Below are positions 46,451-55,067 of a DNA stretch of 64,000 bases, in pieces. The stretch spans positions 1,302,001-1,366,000 of the forward strand of contig NZ_LT906438.1 in the NCBI RefSeq assembly GCF_900186955.1, written 5' to 3'. The notes under the pieces are model-generated. The model had not been told where the DNA came from and ran no database searches. It saw only the letters and a program-made list of their open reading frames with translations. The translations under genes were made by a program, and so were the position numbers. Position 1 is the stretch's first letter, and every line of letters begins with the position of its first letter. The DNA is from Bacillus pumilus. Its GTDB lineage: Bacteria; Bacillota; Bacilli; Bacillales; Bacillaceae.

Positions 46451-46678
46451 TTGCCTTTCTCAGACTATAAACCGGGTGATCAAGTATATGTGATTTATCG
46501 AAATCCACATGCAGCAAACGTAGCACAAATTAAAGAAGCAGAAATTGTTTCACATCCATACAACGAAGAGGAGCTTGCCCTATTTTTACTTGAAACGTAC
46601 CATCCCTTGGCTCCAGATGATGCGGTCTTTCCAACATATGAAGAAGCAGAAGCTCTTTATCAAGATTTGTTTGAATAA
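46451..46678 (+). CDS. splA: Spl operon regulator SplA
   Basis: 75-aa TRAP-like small protein that negatively regulates the spl operon. The body (YKPGDQVYVIYRNPHAANVA..., EAEIVSHPYNEEELALFLLE) matches B. subtilis SplA closely. Start TTG 46451 because ggaggtga (46439-46446) sits just before it; the earlier ATG 46436 lies on the ribosome binding site. First gene of splAB. Confidence 0.85.
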   Translation: MPFSDYKPGDQVYVIYRNPHAANVAQIKEAEIVSHPYNEEELALFLLETYHPLAPDDAVFPTYEEAEALYQDLFE

Positions 46679-46760
46679 GGGAGATTTTAGAAAGGATAAA
46701 AGCCATCCTGCACGGTTAAAGTAACGGTATGAAAACCTATAAGGTAAGGATGTGCTAAAT

Positions 46761-47789
46761 ATGATCAAACCTTTTGTGCCCCAGCTTGTGTACATTGAAC
46801 CACGGGCGTTAGAGTACCCGTTAGGACGAGAGCTGAAGGAAAAGTTCGAGGGGATGGGTATTGAAATAAGAGAAACGACTTCACATAACCAAGTAAGAAA
46901 TATTCCGGGTAAAAATGACTTACAAAAGTATCGTAATGCGAAATCAACGCTTGTCATTGGTGTGAGGAAAACGTTGAAGTTTGATACGTCTAAACCATCT
47001 GCGGAGTATGCGATCCCATTTGCAACAGGCTGTATGGGTCATTGCCATTATTGTTATTTGCAAACAACAATGGGAAGTAAGCCATATATTCGAACATATG
47101 TGAATGTTGAAGAAATATTAGATCAGGCGGAGCAGTACATGAGTGAGCGTGCGCCAGATATCACAAGGTTCGAAGCTTCTTGTACGTCAGATATTGTAGG
47201 AATTGACCATTTGACACATACACTAAAGACAGCGATTGAATACTTTGGCCAGACTGATCTTGGTAAGCTTCGCTTTGTGACAAAATTTCATCATGTCGAT
47301 CATTTACTTGATGCAAAACATAATGGCCGGACAAGATTCCGCTTTAGCATCAATGCGGATTATGTCATTAAATATTTCGAACCTGGAACATCACCGCTTG
47401 ATCAGCGGATTGAAGCGGCTGTCAAGGTCGCAAAGGCAGGCTATCCTCTTGGCTTTATTATTGCCCCAATTTACATTCATGAAGGCTGGCAGGAAGGGTA
47501 TAAAGTTCTTTTTGAAAAGCTAGATGCAGCCCTTCCTGAAGATGTGAGGCACGATATCACCTTTGAAATGATCCAGCATCGTTTTACAAAACCAGCGAAG
47601 CGTGTCATCCAAAAAAACTATCCGAAATCAAAATTAGAATTAGATGAAGAAAAAAGAAGATACAAGTGGGGTAGATATGGAATCGGGAAATATATCTACC
47701 AAAAAGATGAGGAACAAGAACTAAGACAGACGTTAGAATCATATATTGATCAGTACTTTCCGTCTGCAAAAATTGAATATTTTACTTGA
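46761..47789 (+). CDS. splB: Spore photoproduct lyase SplB
   Basis: 342-aa radical SAM DNA repair enzyme that directly reverses the UV lesion spore photoproduct during germination. Cluster motif CMGHCHYC (Cys91, Cys95, Cys98) and the hydrogen-donating Cys141 in FEASCTSDIVG are intact. ATG 46761 gives the same length as B. subtilis SplB and is ten bases from aagga; the GTG at 46752 is too close. Confidence 0.97.
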   Translation: MIKPFVPQLVYIEPRALEYPLGRELKEKFEGMGIEIRETTSHNQVRNIPGKNDLQKYRNAKSTLVIGVRKTLKFDTSKPSAEYAIPFATGCMGHCHYCYLQTTMGSKPYIRTYVNVEEILDQAEQYMSERAPDITRFEASCTSDIVGIDHLTHTLKTAIEYFGQTDLGKLRFVTKFHHVDHLLDAKHNGRTRFRFSINADYVIKYFEPGTSPLDQRIEAAVKVAKAGYPLGFIIAPIYIHEGWQEGYKVLFEKLDAALPEDVRHDITFEMIQHRFTKPAKRVIQKNYPKSKLELDEEKRRYKWGRYGIGKYIYQKDEEQELRQTLESYIDQYFPSAKIEYFT

Positions 47790-47790
47790 A

Positions 47791-47815
47791 GCAAGCCTTT
47801 TTGGGCTTGTTTTTT
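47791..47815 (+). terminator. Terminator after splB
   Basis: caagcc / ggcttg with a T-rich loop and six Ts. Confidence 0.8.
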
Positions 47816-47839
47816 CTATTTAAATTTTCTCACAACTAT

Positions 47840-47866
47840 TGAATGCGGTATCAATGATGCCGATAT
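47840..47866 (+). promoter_or_regulatory. Sigma-D promoter of mcpC
   Basis: TGAA (47840-47843), a 15-base spacer, a perfect GCCGATAT (47859-47866). Confidence 0.8.
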
Positions 47867-47907
47867 ATACAATGAGGTATGAAAGTAGGATATAGGGGTG
47901 TGAGGAG

Positions 47908-49869
47908 ATGTTTAAGAAACTTCAAGTGAGAATAGCTGTTTTCATCTCAGTTATTTTAATTTTAACCGTTGTGGCAGTTCAAGTGGGTTCCAACATGGTA
48001 TTAACACCACTGATTGAACGAGATGCAAAAACGACCGCCACAGCAACGGCAGAAAGCCTGAAAGACATTATTACAGAAAAGCTTGATAATTACGGCAATA
48101 CAATTAACAAATTGGCAACAGGTAAAATAACTGAAGAATTTGCGCAAAAACAAACAAAGCAAACACTGGATTTTGAAAAAAGTGCAATAAAAAACTTGCA
48201 GGAACAGGATAAACTCATTTCGTTTGCTTATATTGGAACAACTGATGGCAAAATGCTCGGCTTCCCGGAGTTCGATCTTGGCCAAGGGTATGATCCATCT
48301 AAACAAGGCTGGTTTAAACAAGCAGTCGAAAAGCCTGATCAGGTTGTTTGGACAGATCCATATATTGATGAAGCAACGAAAAAAGTGATTGTCTCAGCCA
48401 CGAAGGCGATTGTCAAAAATGGAAAGGTCATTGGAGTCGCTGGACTTGATTTGAAGCTCTCCTCCATTCAATCTTATATAAATGAACAAGAGATTCCTTA
48501 TAAAGGGACCGCTTTCTTAGTTGATAACACAGGCACCATTTTGGCGCATCCAACACAGCAAGGAAAAAACATATCAAAGGTCGCCTCTGTGAAAAAAGCG
48601 CTTGACAACTCAGGTATTGATGACAGCAAAGAACTGACGGTCATATCTAAAATCAAAGAAGCCGATTGGACGGTTGGCGTGAGCTTTGAGAAAAAGAAAC
48701 TGCTTTGGATTACAGAACAAATGAATCAGACAAGTATCATTATATCCGTCATTGCCATTATTCTTGCGATGATCCTTAGCTTCTTATTGGCAAGAAGCAT
48801 TACAACGCCAATCAAGCGTCTAACAGGGCATGTGCGTAAAGTGTCAGAAGGCGATTTAACAAGTACGCTTGAAGTGAAGTCCAAAGATGAAATTGGTCTC
48901 CTCACGAAAAGCTTTAATCAAATGATAGAGGACATTAGGGAGTTAATTGAAAAAGTAAAAGGGGCTTCAGAGCAAGTTGTGACATCAACGGATGAAGTGA
49001 CCCAAATTTCAAATGAAACCTTGCTGTCGAGCGAACAGATTGCAACGGCCATTCAAGAGGTGGCAACAGGGGCGTCTAAGCAGGCATCAGATGCAGAAAC
49101 GATTAATGAGAAATCAGAGCATTTGTATGAGAAAGTGCGCCATATGGGTGAGCTTGCCTCACAAATGCAAACCAACTCAAAATCATCTGAAGATGCGAGC
49201 TATAAAGGGCTAGATGCACTTGGTGTGCTCGTCCAAAAATCAACAAAAGCGAGCGAAGAATCGAAAAAGGTGGAGCAAATGCTGCTAGACCTTGAGCATA
49301 AAACGAAAAATATTGAAAACGTGGTGACAGCGATTTCTCAAATTTCGGATCAAACGAATTTACTTGCACTGAATGCAAGCATTGAAGCAGCGAGAGCTGG
49401 AGAAAGCGGAAGAGGCTTTGCTGTTGTTGCAGAAGAAGTTAGAAAGCTTGCTGAACAATCTGCGCAATCAACAAAACACATTAGTGAAACCGTCAAACTC
49501 ATTCAAGATGAATCGAAGAAGGCGGCTGAAGCGATGACAGTAGCAAGTAAGATGAATGAGGAACAAGGTGACGCCATTAATGCAACAGGCGAGGCGCTGA
49601 GCAGCATCACAATGGAAATGCAGGCACTTGTCGGATCAATCGACAGTATTCATTCACAGATCAATGAAATGACAGAAGAACAACAGAAGATGAGTGACTC
49701 CATTCAAAGTATTGCGGCAATTTCTGAAGAATCTGCAGCTTCAGCTGAGGAAGTGCATGCGTCTACAGATGAACAAGTTCAAGCGTTAGAAAGAACGAAA
49801 ACTTCGACTGAACTGCTGAACGAATCAAGCCAGGCGCTCCATCAGGCGGTTGACCGATTTAAAGTGTAA
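47908..49869 (+). CDS. mcpC: Methyl-accepting chemotaxis protein McpC
   Basis: 653-aa chemoreceptor. Membrane spans at residues 9-29 and about 275-297 flank an extracellular dCache domain (35-270, with [16 protein letters not shown] and [14 protein letters not shown]). HAMP (298-350) and the long signalling helix follow, with the conserved hairpin tip IAAISEQT-like segment [20 protein letters not shown]. McpC senses many amino acids and PTS sugars in B. subtilis. No ykwB gene lies between splB and mcpC here. Ends at a strong terminator. Confidence 0.9.
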   Translation: MFKKLQVRIAVFISVILILTVVAVQVGSNMVLTPLIERDAKTTATATAESLKDIITEKLDNYGNTINKLATGKITEEFAQKQTKQTLDFEKSAIKNLQEQDKLISFAYIGTTDGKMLGFPEFDLGQGYDPSKQGWFKQAVEKPDQVVWTDPYIDEATKKVIVSATKAIVKNGKVIGVAGLDLKLSSIQSYINEQEIPYKGTAFLVDNTGTILAHPTQQGKNISKVASVKKALDNSGIDDSKELTVISKIKEADWTVGVSFEKKKLLWITEQMNQTSIIISVIAIILAMILSFLLARSITTPIKRLTGHVRKVSEGDLTSTLEVKSKDEIGLLTKSFNQMIEDIRELIEKVKGASEQVVTSTDEVTQISNETLLSSEQIATAIQEVATGASKQASDAETINEKSEHLYEKVRHMGELASQMQTNSKSSEDASYKGLDALGVLVQKSTKASEESKKVEQMLLDLEHKTKNIENVVTAISQISDQTNLLALNASIEAARAGESGRGFAVVAEEVRKLAEQSAQSTKHISETVKLIQDESKKAAEAMTVASKMNEEQGDAINATGEALSSITMEMQALVGSIDSIHSQINEMTEEQQKMSDSIQSIAAISEESAASAEEVHASTDEQVQALERTKTSTELLNESSQALHQAVDRFKV

Positions 49870-49881
49870 TCAAGCAGAAAG

Positions 49882-49911
49882 GAACCTTGCGACGTGAGCA
49901 AGGTTCTTTTT
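49882..49911 (+). terminator. Terminator after mcpC
   Basis: gaaccttgc / gcaaggttc with a seven-base loop and a T run. Confidence 0.9.
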
Positions 49912-49943
49912 GTATGATAAAATAAAGCAGAGGAGGTGTTGAC

Positions 49944-50729
49944 ATGAATGTCAATTTATCTGGAAAAAAAGCATTGGTCGCTGCAAGCAGTCAAGGTATC
50001 GGAAAAGCGATTGCCTTTGCTCTAGCAAAAGAGGGAGCAGAAGTCATGCTTTCAGGAAGACATGAGCACACGCTGAAAGAAACGGTGAAAGAACTATCTC
50101 CGCTTGTAAAAGGAAAGCTGACTTATCAAGTATGTGATGTGTCTGACGCGCAGCAAATCAAGGCGTTAGTTCAAGCGGCAGCTGGTGATGAGAAGTGCTT
50201 AGACATTCTTGTGAACAATACAGGCGGTCCTAAAACAGGGACACTTGAAACCTTAACAGATGAAGACTGGATGGAATCATTTCAGCTTCATTTACTCAGT
50301 TATATTCGATTATTAAAAGAGGCCTTGCCTTATTTGAAAAAACGCGGTGCACGCGTGTTAAACATTGCGTCTATGTCAGTAAAAGAACCGATCCCAGGCT
50401 TGATGCTGTCAAATACGTTTAGACCGGCTATTGTCGGCTGGACAAAAACAGCCGCTCAGGAGCTTGCCAAGGATGAAATTTTGATCAATACGTTAGCCCC
50501 TGGGAAAATTGAAACAGACCGCGTCAAACAGCTCGACAAGCACCGCGCGCAGGCAGAGCACCAAACGGTTGAAGAAATCAAAGCACAGGCTGAACGTACG
50601 ATTCCGCTTGGCCGTTATGGACAGCCAGAGGAATTTGCAGCATATGCAGCCTTTCTTTTATCTGAAGCCAATACATATATGACAGGTCAAACACTTATCA
50701 TTGATGGTGGATTGACAAAGTCTCTTTAA
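49944..50729 (+). CDS. Atypical short-chain dehydrogenase/reductase-like protein
   Basis: 261-aa Rossmann-fold SDR. The nucleotide loop AASSQGIGKAIA and NNTGGPKTGTL are present, and NIASMS keeps the catalytic-type Ser. At the YxxxK position the sequence is SNTFR (LSNTFRPAIVGWTKT), so the usual catalytic Tyr and Lys are missing. This is typical of the BKR-like SDR subgroup with altered tetrad. Reaction unknown. ggaggtg ribosome binding site. It precedes ykwC by 13 bp and is probably cotranscribed with it. Confidence 0.8.
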   Translation: MNVNLSGKKALVAASSQGIGKAIAFALAKEGAEVMLSGRHEHTLKETVKELSPLVKGKLTYQVCDVSDAQQIKALVQAAAGDEKCLDILVNNTGGPKTGTLETLTDEDWMESFQLHLLSYIRLLKEALPYLKKRGARVLNIASMSVKEPIPGLMLSNTFRPAIVGWTKTAAQELAKDEILINTLAPGKIETDRVKQLDKHRAQAEHQTVEEIKAQAERTIPLGRYGQPEEFAAYAAFLLSEANTYMTGQTLIIDGGLTKSL

Positions 50730-50742
50730 GGAGGAACAAGTG

Positions 50743-51615
50743 ATGACACAAATCAAAACAGTTGGTTTTATTGGAATTGGTGTAATGGGACGCAGTATGG
50801 CTGAACATTTAATGGATGCAGGTTATGAAGTTCTCGTTTATACAAGAACAAAAGCGAAAGCAGATGCACTCATTCAAAAAGGCGCATCATGGAAGCCGGA
50901 AGTGAAGGAAATTGCACAACATGCAGATGCTGTCATCACAATGGTAGGATATCCATCAGATGTAGAAGAAATCTATTTAGGTGAAGAGGGGCTTGTGGCA
51001 CATGCTACGCCTGGTACTTATCTGATAGATATGACGACATCGAAGCCTCAGCTGGCAAAAGAAATTGAAGTGAAAGCGAAAGAAAAAGGGCTGTTTGCAT
51101 TAGATGCACCAGTTTCTGGCGGAGACGTAGGTGCAAAAAATGCAACGCTTGCGATTATGATTGGCGGAGAAAAATCAGCCTATGAAGCGTGTTTGCCCTT
51201 ATTTGAGAAAATGGGCGAAAACATTCAATATCAAGGACCTGCAGGAAGCGGCCAGCATACCAAAATGTGTAACCAAATTGCGATTGCAGCAGGCATGGTA
51301 GGTGTCGCAGAGGCTATGGCCTATGCCGAAAAATCAGGACTTGATCCAGAGCACGTGCTCAAAAGCATCACAACGGGTGCGGCAGGAAGCTGGTCCTTGT
51401 CAAACCTTGCACCAAGAATGTTGAAAGGTGATTTCGAGCCAGGGTTCTACGTGAAGCATTTTATTAAAGATATGGGCATTGCACTTGAAGAAGCAGAGCT
51501 GATGGGAGAAGAGATGCCTGGGCTCTCACTTGCGAAGTCACTTTATGAGAAGCTGCGTGAACAGGGCGAAGAAAATAGCGGCACACAAAGTATATATAAA
51601 TTATGGGTGAAATAA
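50743..51615 (+). CDS. ykwC: Beta-hydroxyacid dehydrogenase family protein YkwC
   Basis: 290-aa NAD(P)-dependent enzyme of the 3-hydroxyisobutyrate/6-phosphogluconate dehydrogenase family. NAD loop FIGIGVMGRSMAEHL, substrate loop DAPVSGGDVGAKN and catalytic lysine in GSGQHTKMCNQIAIA. Physiological substrate not known. ATG 50743 is eight bases from aaggagg; the GTG at 50740 is in frame but less well placed. Matches YkwC of B. subtilis. Confidence 0.88.
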   Translation: MTQIKTVGFIGIGVMGRSMAEHLMDAGYEVLVYTRTKAKADALIQKGASWKPEVKEIAQHADAVITMVGYPSDVEEIYLGEEGLVAHATPGTYLIDMTTSKPQLAKEIEVKAKEKGLFALDAPVSGGDVGAKNATLAIMIGGEKSAYEACLPLFEKMGENIQYQGPAGSGQHTKMCNQIAIAAGMVGVAEAMAYAEKSGLDPEHVLKSITTGAAGSWSLSNLAPRMLKGDFEPGFYVKHFIKDMGIALEEAELMGEEMPGLSLAKSLYEKLREQGEENSGTQSIYKLWVK

Positions 51616-51648
51616 AAAAGCCTGTCCTACTTCGGGACAGGCTTTTTA
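51614..51648. terminator. Bidirectional terminator between ykwC and ykwD
   Basis: aaaaaagcctgtcc / gggacaggcttttt with a six-base loop. Confidence 0.92.
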
Positions 51649-51654
51649 GATAAC

Positions 51655-52449
51655 TTATTTTCCGATGAATTGCTGTGTCCAGTAGTTGCCAGATTTCACA
51701 TAACCAACACCGATATGTGTATAGTTTTTGTTTAAGATATTGGCTCTATGACCTTCACTGTTCATCCAAGCAGTCACCACTTCTTGTGGAGATCTTTGAC
51801 CTTGGGCAATGTTTTCACCCGCTGTTTTGTAAGTGATCCCGAATTTCTTCATTTGATCAAATGGAGATCCGTAAGTTGGGCTTGTATGAGAGAAATAGTT
51901 TTTATCTTTCATATCTTGAGATTTTGCACGAGCAGATTTGCTTAGCTTTGAATCAACAGAAAGTGCTTTTAATCCTTGCTTTGCACGCTCTTTGTTTGTA
52001 AGCTCAACGACTTCTTTTTCAAATGCATTCAAGCTGCTGTCTGCTTTTGCTGTCGTTGTGTCTTTTTGATCAGCTTTTGTATTGTTGTTTGTATTTTGTT
52101 TTGCTGGCGCACTTGGTTTAGAAGCAGTAGGTTTTTTCACTGATTCTTGTTTTTGTTCATTTTTTGCTTTGTTTACTTCTTTCACCACTTTTGTGCCAGT
52201 AACAGGTTGACCGCTTTTGATCAGCTTGTTTAAAAGAGCTTCGATCTCTTTTTGATTCGACTTGCTTAGCTTGTTTACATCTGAAGAGATATGTAATTTT
52301 GTAGCTAATGTATGAAGATCAATGGTTTGATGCTGTACATGTATTACTTGTTTCAGGTTAAGCTCCTTCGCATCAGCTGAATGTCCCCCAGTGAACGTGA
52401 TGAGTGCAGCAGCCGTTAGCGCTGAAAAAAAGAATGATTTCTTCTTCAT
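51655..52449 (-). CDS. ykwD: Secreted CAP/SCP-domain protein YkwD
   Basis: 264-aa exported protein. The signal peptide (residues 1-26, KKKSFFFSALTAAALITF then a GHSADAKE cleavage region) is followed by an Asn/Thr/Lys-rich linker (about 95-140) and a C-terminal CAP domain (about 145-264) with ELTNKERAKQGLKAL, YFSHTSPTYGSPFDQMK, AGENIAQG and NSEGHRANIL. The function of bacterial CAP proteins is unclear. ATG 52449 with aggagg upstream; the longer frame from 52488 lacks a site. Divergent from pbpH. Confidence 0.9.
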   Translation of the reverse strand: MKKKSFFFSALTAAALITFTGGHSADAKELNLKQVIHVQHQTIDLHTLATKLHISSDVNKLSKSNQKEIEALLNKLIKSGQPVTGTKVVKEVNKAKNEQKQESVKKPTASKPSAPAKQNTNNNTKADQKDTTTAKADSSLNAFEKEVVELTNKERAKQGLKALSVDSKLSKSARAKSQDMKDKNYFSHTSPTYGSPFDQMKKFGITYKTAGENIAQGQRSPQEVVTAWMNSEGHRANILNKNYTHIGVGYVKSGNYWTQQFIGK

Positions 52450-52785
52450 ATTGTAACTCCTCCTAAAATCTTTGTTTTGTTTTCTCACAGAAAATCATAA
52501 CATGGACTTTTTGTTATAAACGTACCAGCATCCTCCATTGACAATGCCTGTTTGTCATTTTTGTTAAAGTCACAAAAAAACCCGCCTCATATCAAAGGAT
52601 AGGGAATTCTTCCATTTAATGAAAACGACATAAACATACCAATATTTTAAAGTGTTAGTATATTTTTTTGCATAATAGGGATTGACAGCTTTTTTTCACT
52701 TGTTTCGCTGTAACAACTATTACAAAAGTGTTACAATAATGAGTGGTAATTGTAAAAGATTGAAAGGATGAGAGGAGCTACATAA
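52450..52785. promoter_or_regulatory. ykwD-pbpH divergent regulatory region
   Basis: 336 bases without a gene. Candidate pbpH promoter: GTAACA (52710-52715), a 16-base spacer, TACAAT (52732-52737). A WalR-type box lies within it at 52719-52735. A TTGACA at 52682 lacks a good -10. An inverted repeat ataac/gttat lies near 52498-52518 in the ykwD leader. Confidence 0.5.
52719..52735 (-). promoter_or_regulatory. WalR-type box overlapping the pbpH promoter
   Basis: Minus strand reads TGTAAC-ACTTT-TGTAAT, an exact fit to TGTWAH-N5-TGTWAH. It covers the spacer and the first bases of the candidate -10. Confidence 0.55.
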
Positions 52786-54912
52786 GTGGGAGAGAAACAG
52801 CATCAAGGTGGTGCCGAGCAGAAAAAATTCAAGCGCCGGAACGCCTGGAGGATTAATCTCTTTTTCTTCGCTGTCTTTAGTTTGTTTGCTGTGCTTGTGA
52901 TCAAGCTTGGTGTGCTGCAAATCGTCAATGGTGAGGATTATAAAAAGCAGGCTAACCGAACAGAGGTCAAAACAGCATCATACCCTTCTCCGAGAGGAAA
53001 AATGTATGACGCGAGAGGAAGAGTCGTCGTTGATAATGAAAGTGTACCTGCCATCGTTTATACATCAGAAAGCGGTGTGAAAGCGAAGGATAAGATTAAG
53101 GTAGCAAGAAAACTTGCGACTTATATAAAAATGGATACTGATTTTTTGAGAGAGCGTGACATTCGAGATTTTTGGCTGGCAAGCCATCCGAAAGAAGCGG
53201 ATAAGCTCATTTCAAAAGCAGAGCAAAAGAATCTTAAAGCAAAAGATGTCTATCCGCTTCAAGTAGAGCGCGTGCCTAAGAAAGAAGTTAAGGCGATCGA
53301 AAAAGATGCAGAGGAAAAAGCAGTTGCAGCGATCTATCGTCGATTTACAGGCGGATATGCCTTTGAGCCTCAAATCGTGAAAGCAATGGACCCCAATGAA
53401 GAGAAAAAAGGGGACGAAAAAGTTGCTTTACTCGATGAAACAAAAGAGTCAAAGCAGACATCATCTGTGAGTTTGACCTATGAAGAGATTTCACTTGTGT
53501 CAGAGCATCTTGATGAACTGCCTGGTGTGAATGTCATCAATGATTGGACAAGAAAATATCCGTATGAGAAGACCCTTTATAATGTACTTGGCGGTGTGAC
53601 CACACCAGAGCAAGGGATTATAAAAGAGCGTGAAGATTACTATATGGCAAGAGGCTACTCACGTAATGACCGAGTAGGGAAGAGCTATTTAGAGTATCAA
53701 TACGAGGATTTTCTGAACCCGGAGAAAGCGACTGTTCAATATACTCAGGTTGGCGGGAAGCTGCTCGATGAAATCAAGCGGACAGAGGGACGAAGAGGAC
53801 TTGATCTTGCACTGACATTTGATATGGAGCTGCAAAAGGAAGTCGACAAGATCGTCGAATCAGAGCTTAGATCCGCTAGTGCGAGAAACTATATGATGGA
53901 CCGTGCATTTGTCGTGATGATGGACCCTAACACTGGGGATGTTCTTGCGATGTCTGGCAAGAAAATGGACGGCAGAGACGTCACTGATTATGCCATCGGA
54001 ACATTTACGACCCAGTACGAAATGGGCTCTGTTGTCAAAGGAGCTACTGTACTTGGCGGTTATCAGGACGGAATGTCGCACAACCAATCCTATATGGATA
54101 CACCGCTCTATTTTGCAGGAAGTGGTGGAAAGCCGAAACAGTCATACAAAGTTCTTGGATGGGTCAATGATCTTCAGGCTCTCCAAAAAAGTTCCAACGT
54201 CTACATGTTCCAAGTAGCGATGAGAATGGCGGGCATCATTTATCAAAAGGATGGTCCGTTACCGGCAAGACCTGAGCACTTGCAAAAAATGAGAAACTAC
54301 TATGCGCAATTTGGTCTTGGCGTGAAAACAGGGATCGATTTGCCGCAGGAATCAAGCGGGATGCAGACGCATCCGAAGACGGTCGGCGGACTTTTGCTCG
54401 ATGAAGCAATTGGCCAGTATGACACGTATACACCGCTTCAAGTTGCCCAGTACATGTCAACGATCGCTAATGGAGGAAATCGCGTTCAGCCAAGAGTGGT
54501 GAAAAGCGTTCACCTTCCAACAAAGAAGGATGAAGTAGGCCCAGTCGTGAAAAAATATGAGCCGAAGGTATTGAACACGATTAACAACTCGAAAGCAGAT
54601 ATTGACCGCGTCAAAATGGGACTGAAAATGGTCACATCGACCGGCGGTACTGCCGCAGGCCGTTTTGGTCAGCATGATGTCTCAGGAAAAACAGGGACGG
54701 CCCAAACCTTTTACTACGGTGCCAACCGCAGCTGGTGGGGAAACCCCACTTACAATTTAACCTTTGGAGGATATTATCCATCGTCCAATCCAAAAGTAGC
54801 TTTTAGTGTCGTGACACCTTATGTCTCAGACAAAGATTCCGTCATTAAAACCATCCCAAGTAAAATTATTGATAAGTACGTTGAATTACAAAAGAAATAC
54901 GAAAAGCAGTAA
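52786..54912 (+). CDS. pbpH: Class B penicillin-binding protein PbpH
   Basis: 708-aa transpeptidase. N-terminal membrane anchor (residues 23-45), PBP dimerisation domain, then the transpeptidase domain with Ser in GSVVKGATVLGG (SxxK), SSN in QKSSNVYMFQ and KTG in VSGKTGTAQTF. In B. subtilis PbpH acts with PbpA in lateral-wall synthesis and rod shape. GTG start 52786 with agaggag nine bases upstream. Monocistronic, closed by the terminator at 54920. Confidence 0.93.
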   Translation: MGEKQHQGGAEQKKFKRRNAWRINLFFFAVFSLFAVLVIKLGVLQIVNGEDYKKQANRTEVKTASYPSPRGKMYDARGRVVVDNESVPAIVYTSESGVKAKDKIKVARKLATYIKMDTDFLRERDIRDFWLASHPKEADKLISKAEQKNLKAKDVYPLQVERVPKKEVKAIEKDAEEKAVAAIYRRFTGGYAFEPQIVKAMDPNEEKKGDEKVALLDETKESKQTSSVSLTYEEISLVSEHLDELPGVNVINDWTRKYPYEKTLYNVLGGVTTPEQGIIKEREDYYMARGYSRNDRVGKSYLEYQYEDFLNPEKATVQYTQVGGKLLDEIKRTEGRRGLDLALTFDMELQKEVDKIVESELRSASARNYMMDRAFVVMMDPNTGDVLAMSGKKMDGRDVTDYAIGTFTTQYEMGSVVKGATVLGGYQDGMSHNQSYMDTPLYFAGSGGKPKQSYKVLGWVNDLQALQKSSNVYMFQVAMRMAGIIYQKDGPLPARPEHLQKMRNYYAQFGLGVKTGIDLPQESSGMQTHPKTVGGLLLDEAIGQYDTYTPLQVAQYMSTIANGGNRVQPRVVKSVHLPTKKDEVGPVVKKYEPKVLNTINNSKADIDRVKMGLKMVTSTGGTAAGRFGQHDVSGKTGTAQTFYYGANRSWWGNPTYNLTFGGYYPSSNPKVAFSVVTPYVSDKDSVIKTIPSKIIDKYVELQKKYEKQ

Positions 54913-54919
54913 ACAGCAG

Positions 54920-54950
54920 AGAGCACATCAAGAGAATGTGCTCTTTTTTG
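54920..54950 (+). terminator. Terminator after pbpH
   Basis: agagcacat / atgtgctct with a seven-base loop and a T run. Confidence 0.9.
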
Positions 54951-54980
54951 CTGAAAATATGGACGTTTCCCTCGATGACG

Positions 54981-55008
54981 GAAGGAAAATACGGGTTTTC
55001 TAGCGAAT
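54981..55008 (+). promoter_or_regulatory. Sigma-H promoter of kinA
   Basis: GAAGGAAAA (54981-54989), a 12-base spacer, AGCGAAT (55002-55008) fits RNAGGAWWW-N11/12-RNNGAAT. Confidence 0.8.
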
Positions 55009-55067
55009 CTTTTTTATACATCAATCTAAGGACAACCCTAAAAAATGAAAAGGAGGGTCGGACGACG

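Noticed and set aside
54936..55067. N-terminal extension of kinA
   Set aside because: Contains the pbpH terminator edge and the sigma-H promoter; ATG 55068 has aaggaggg and gives the expected length.
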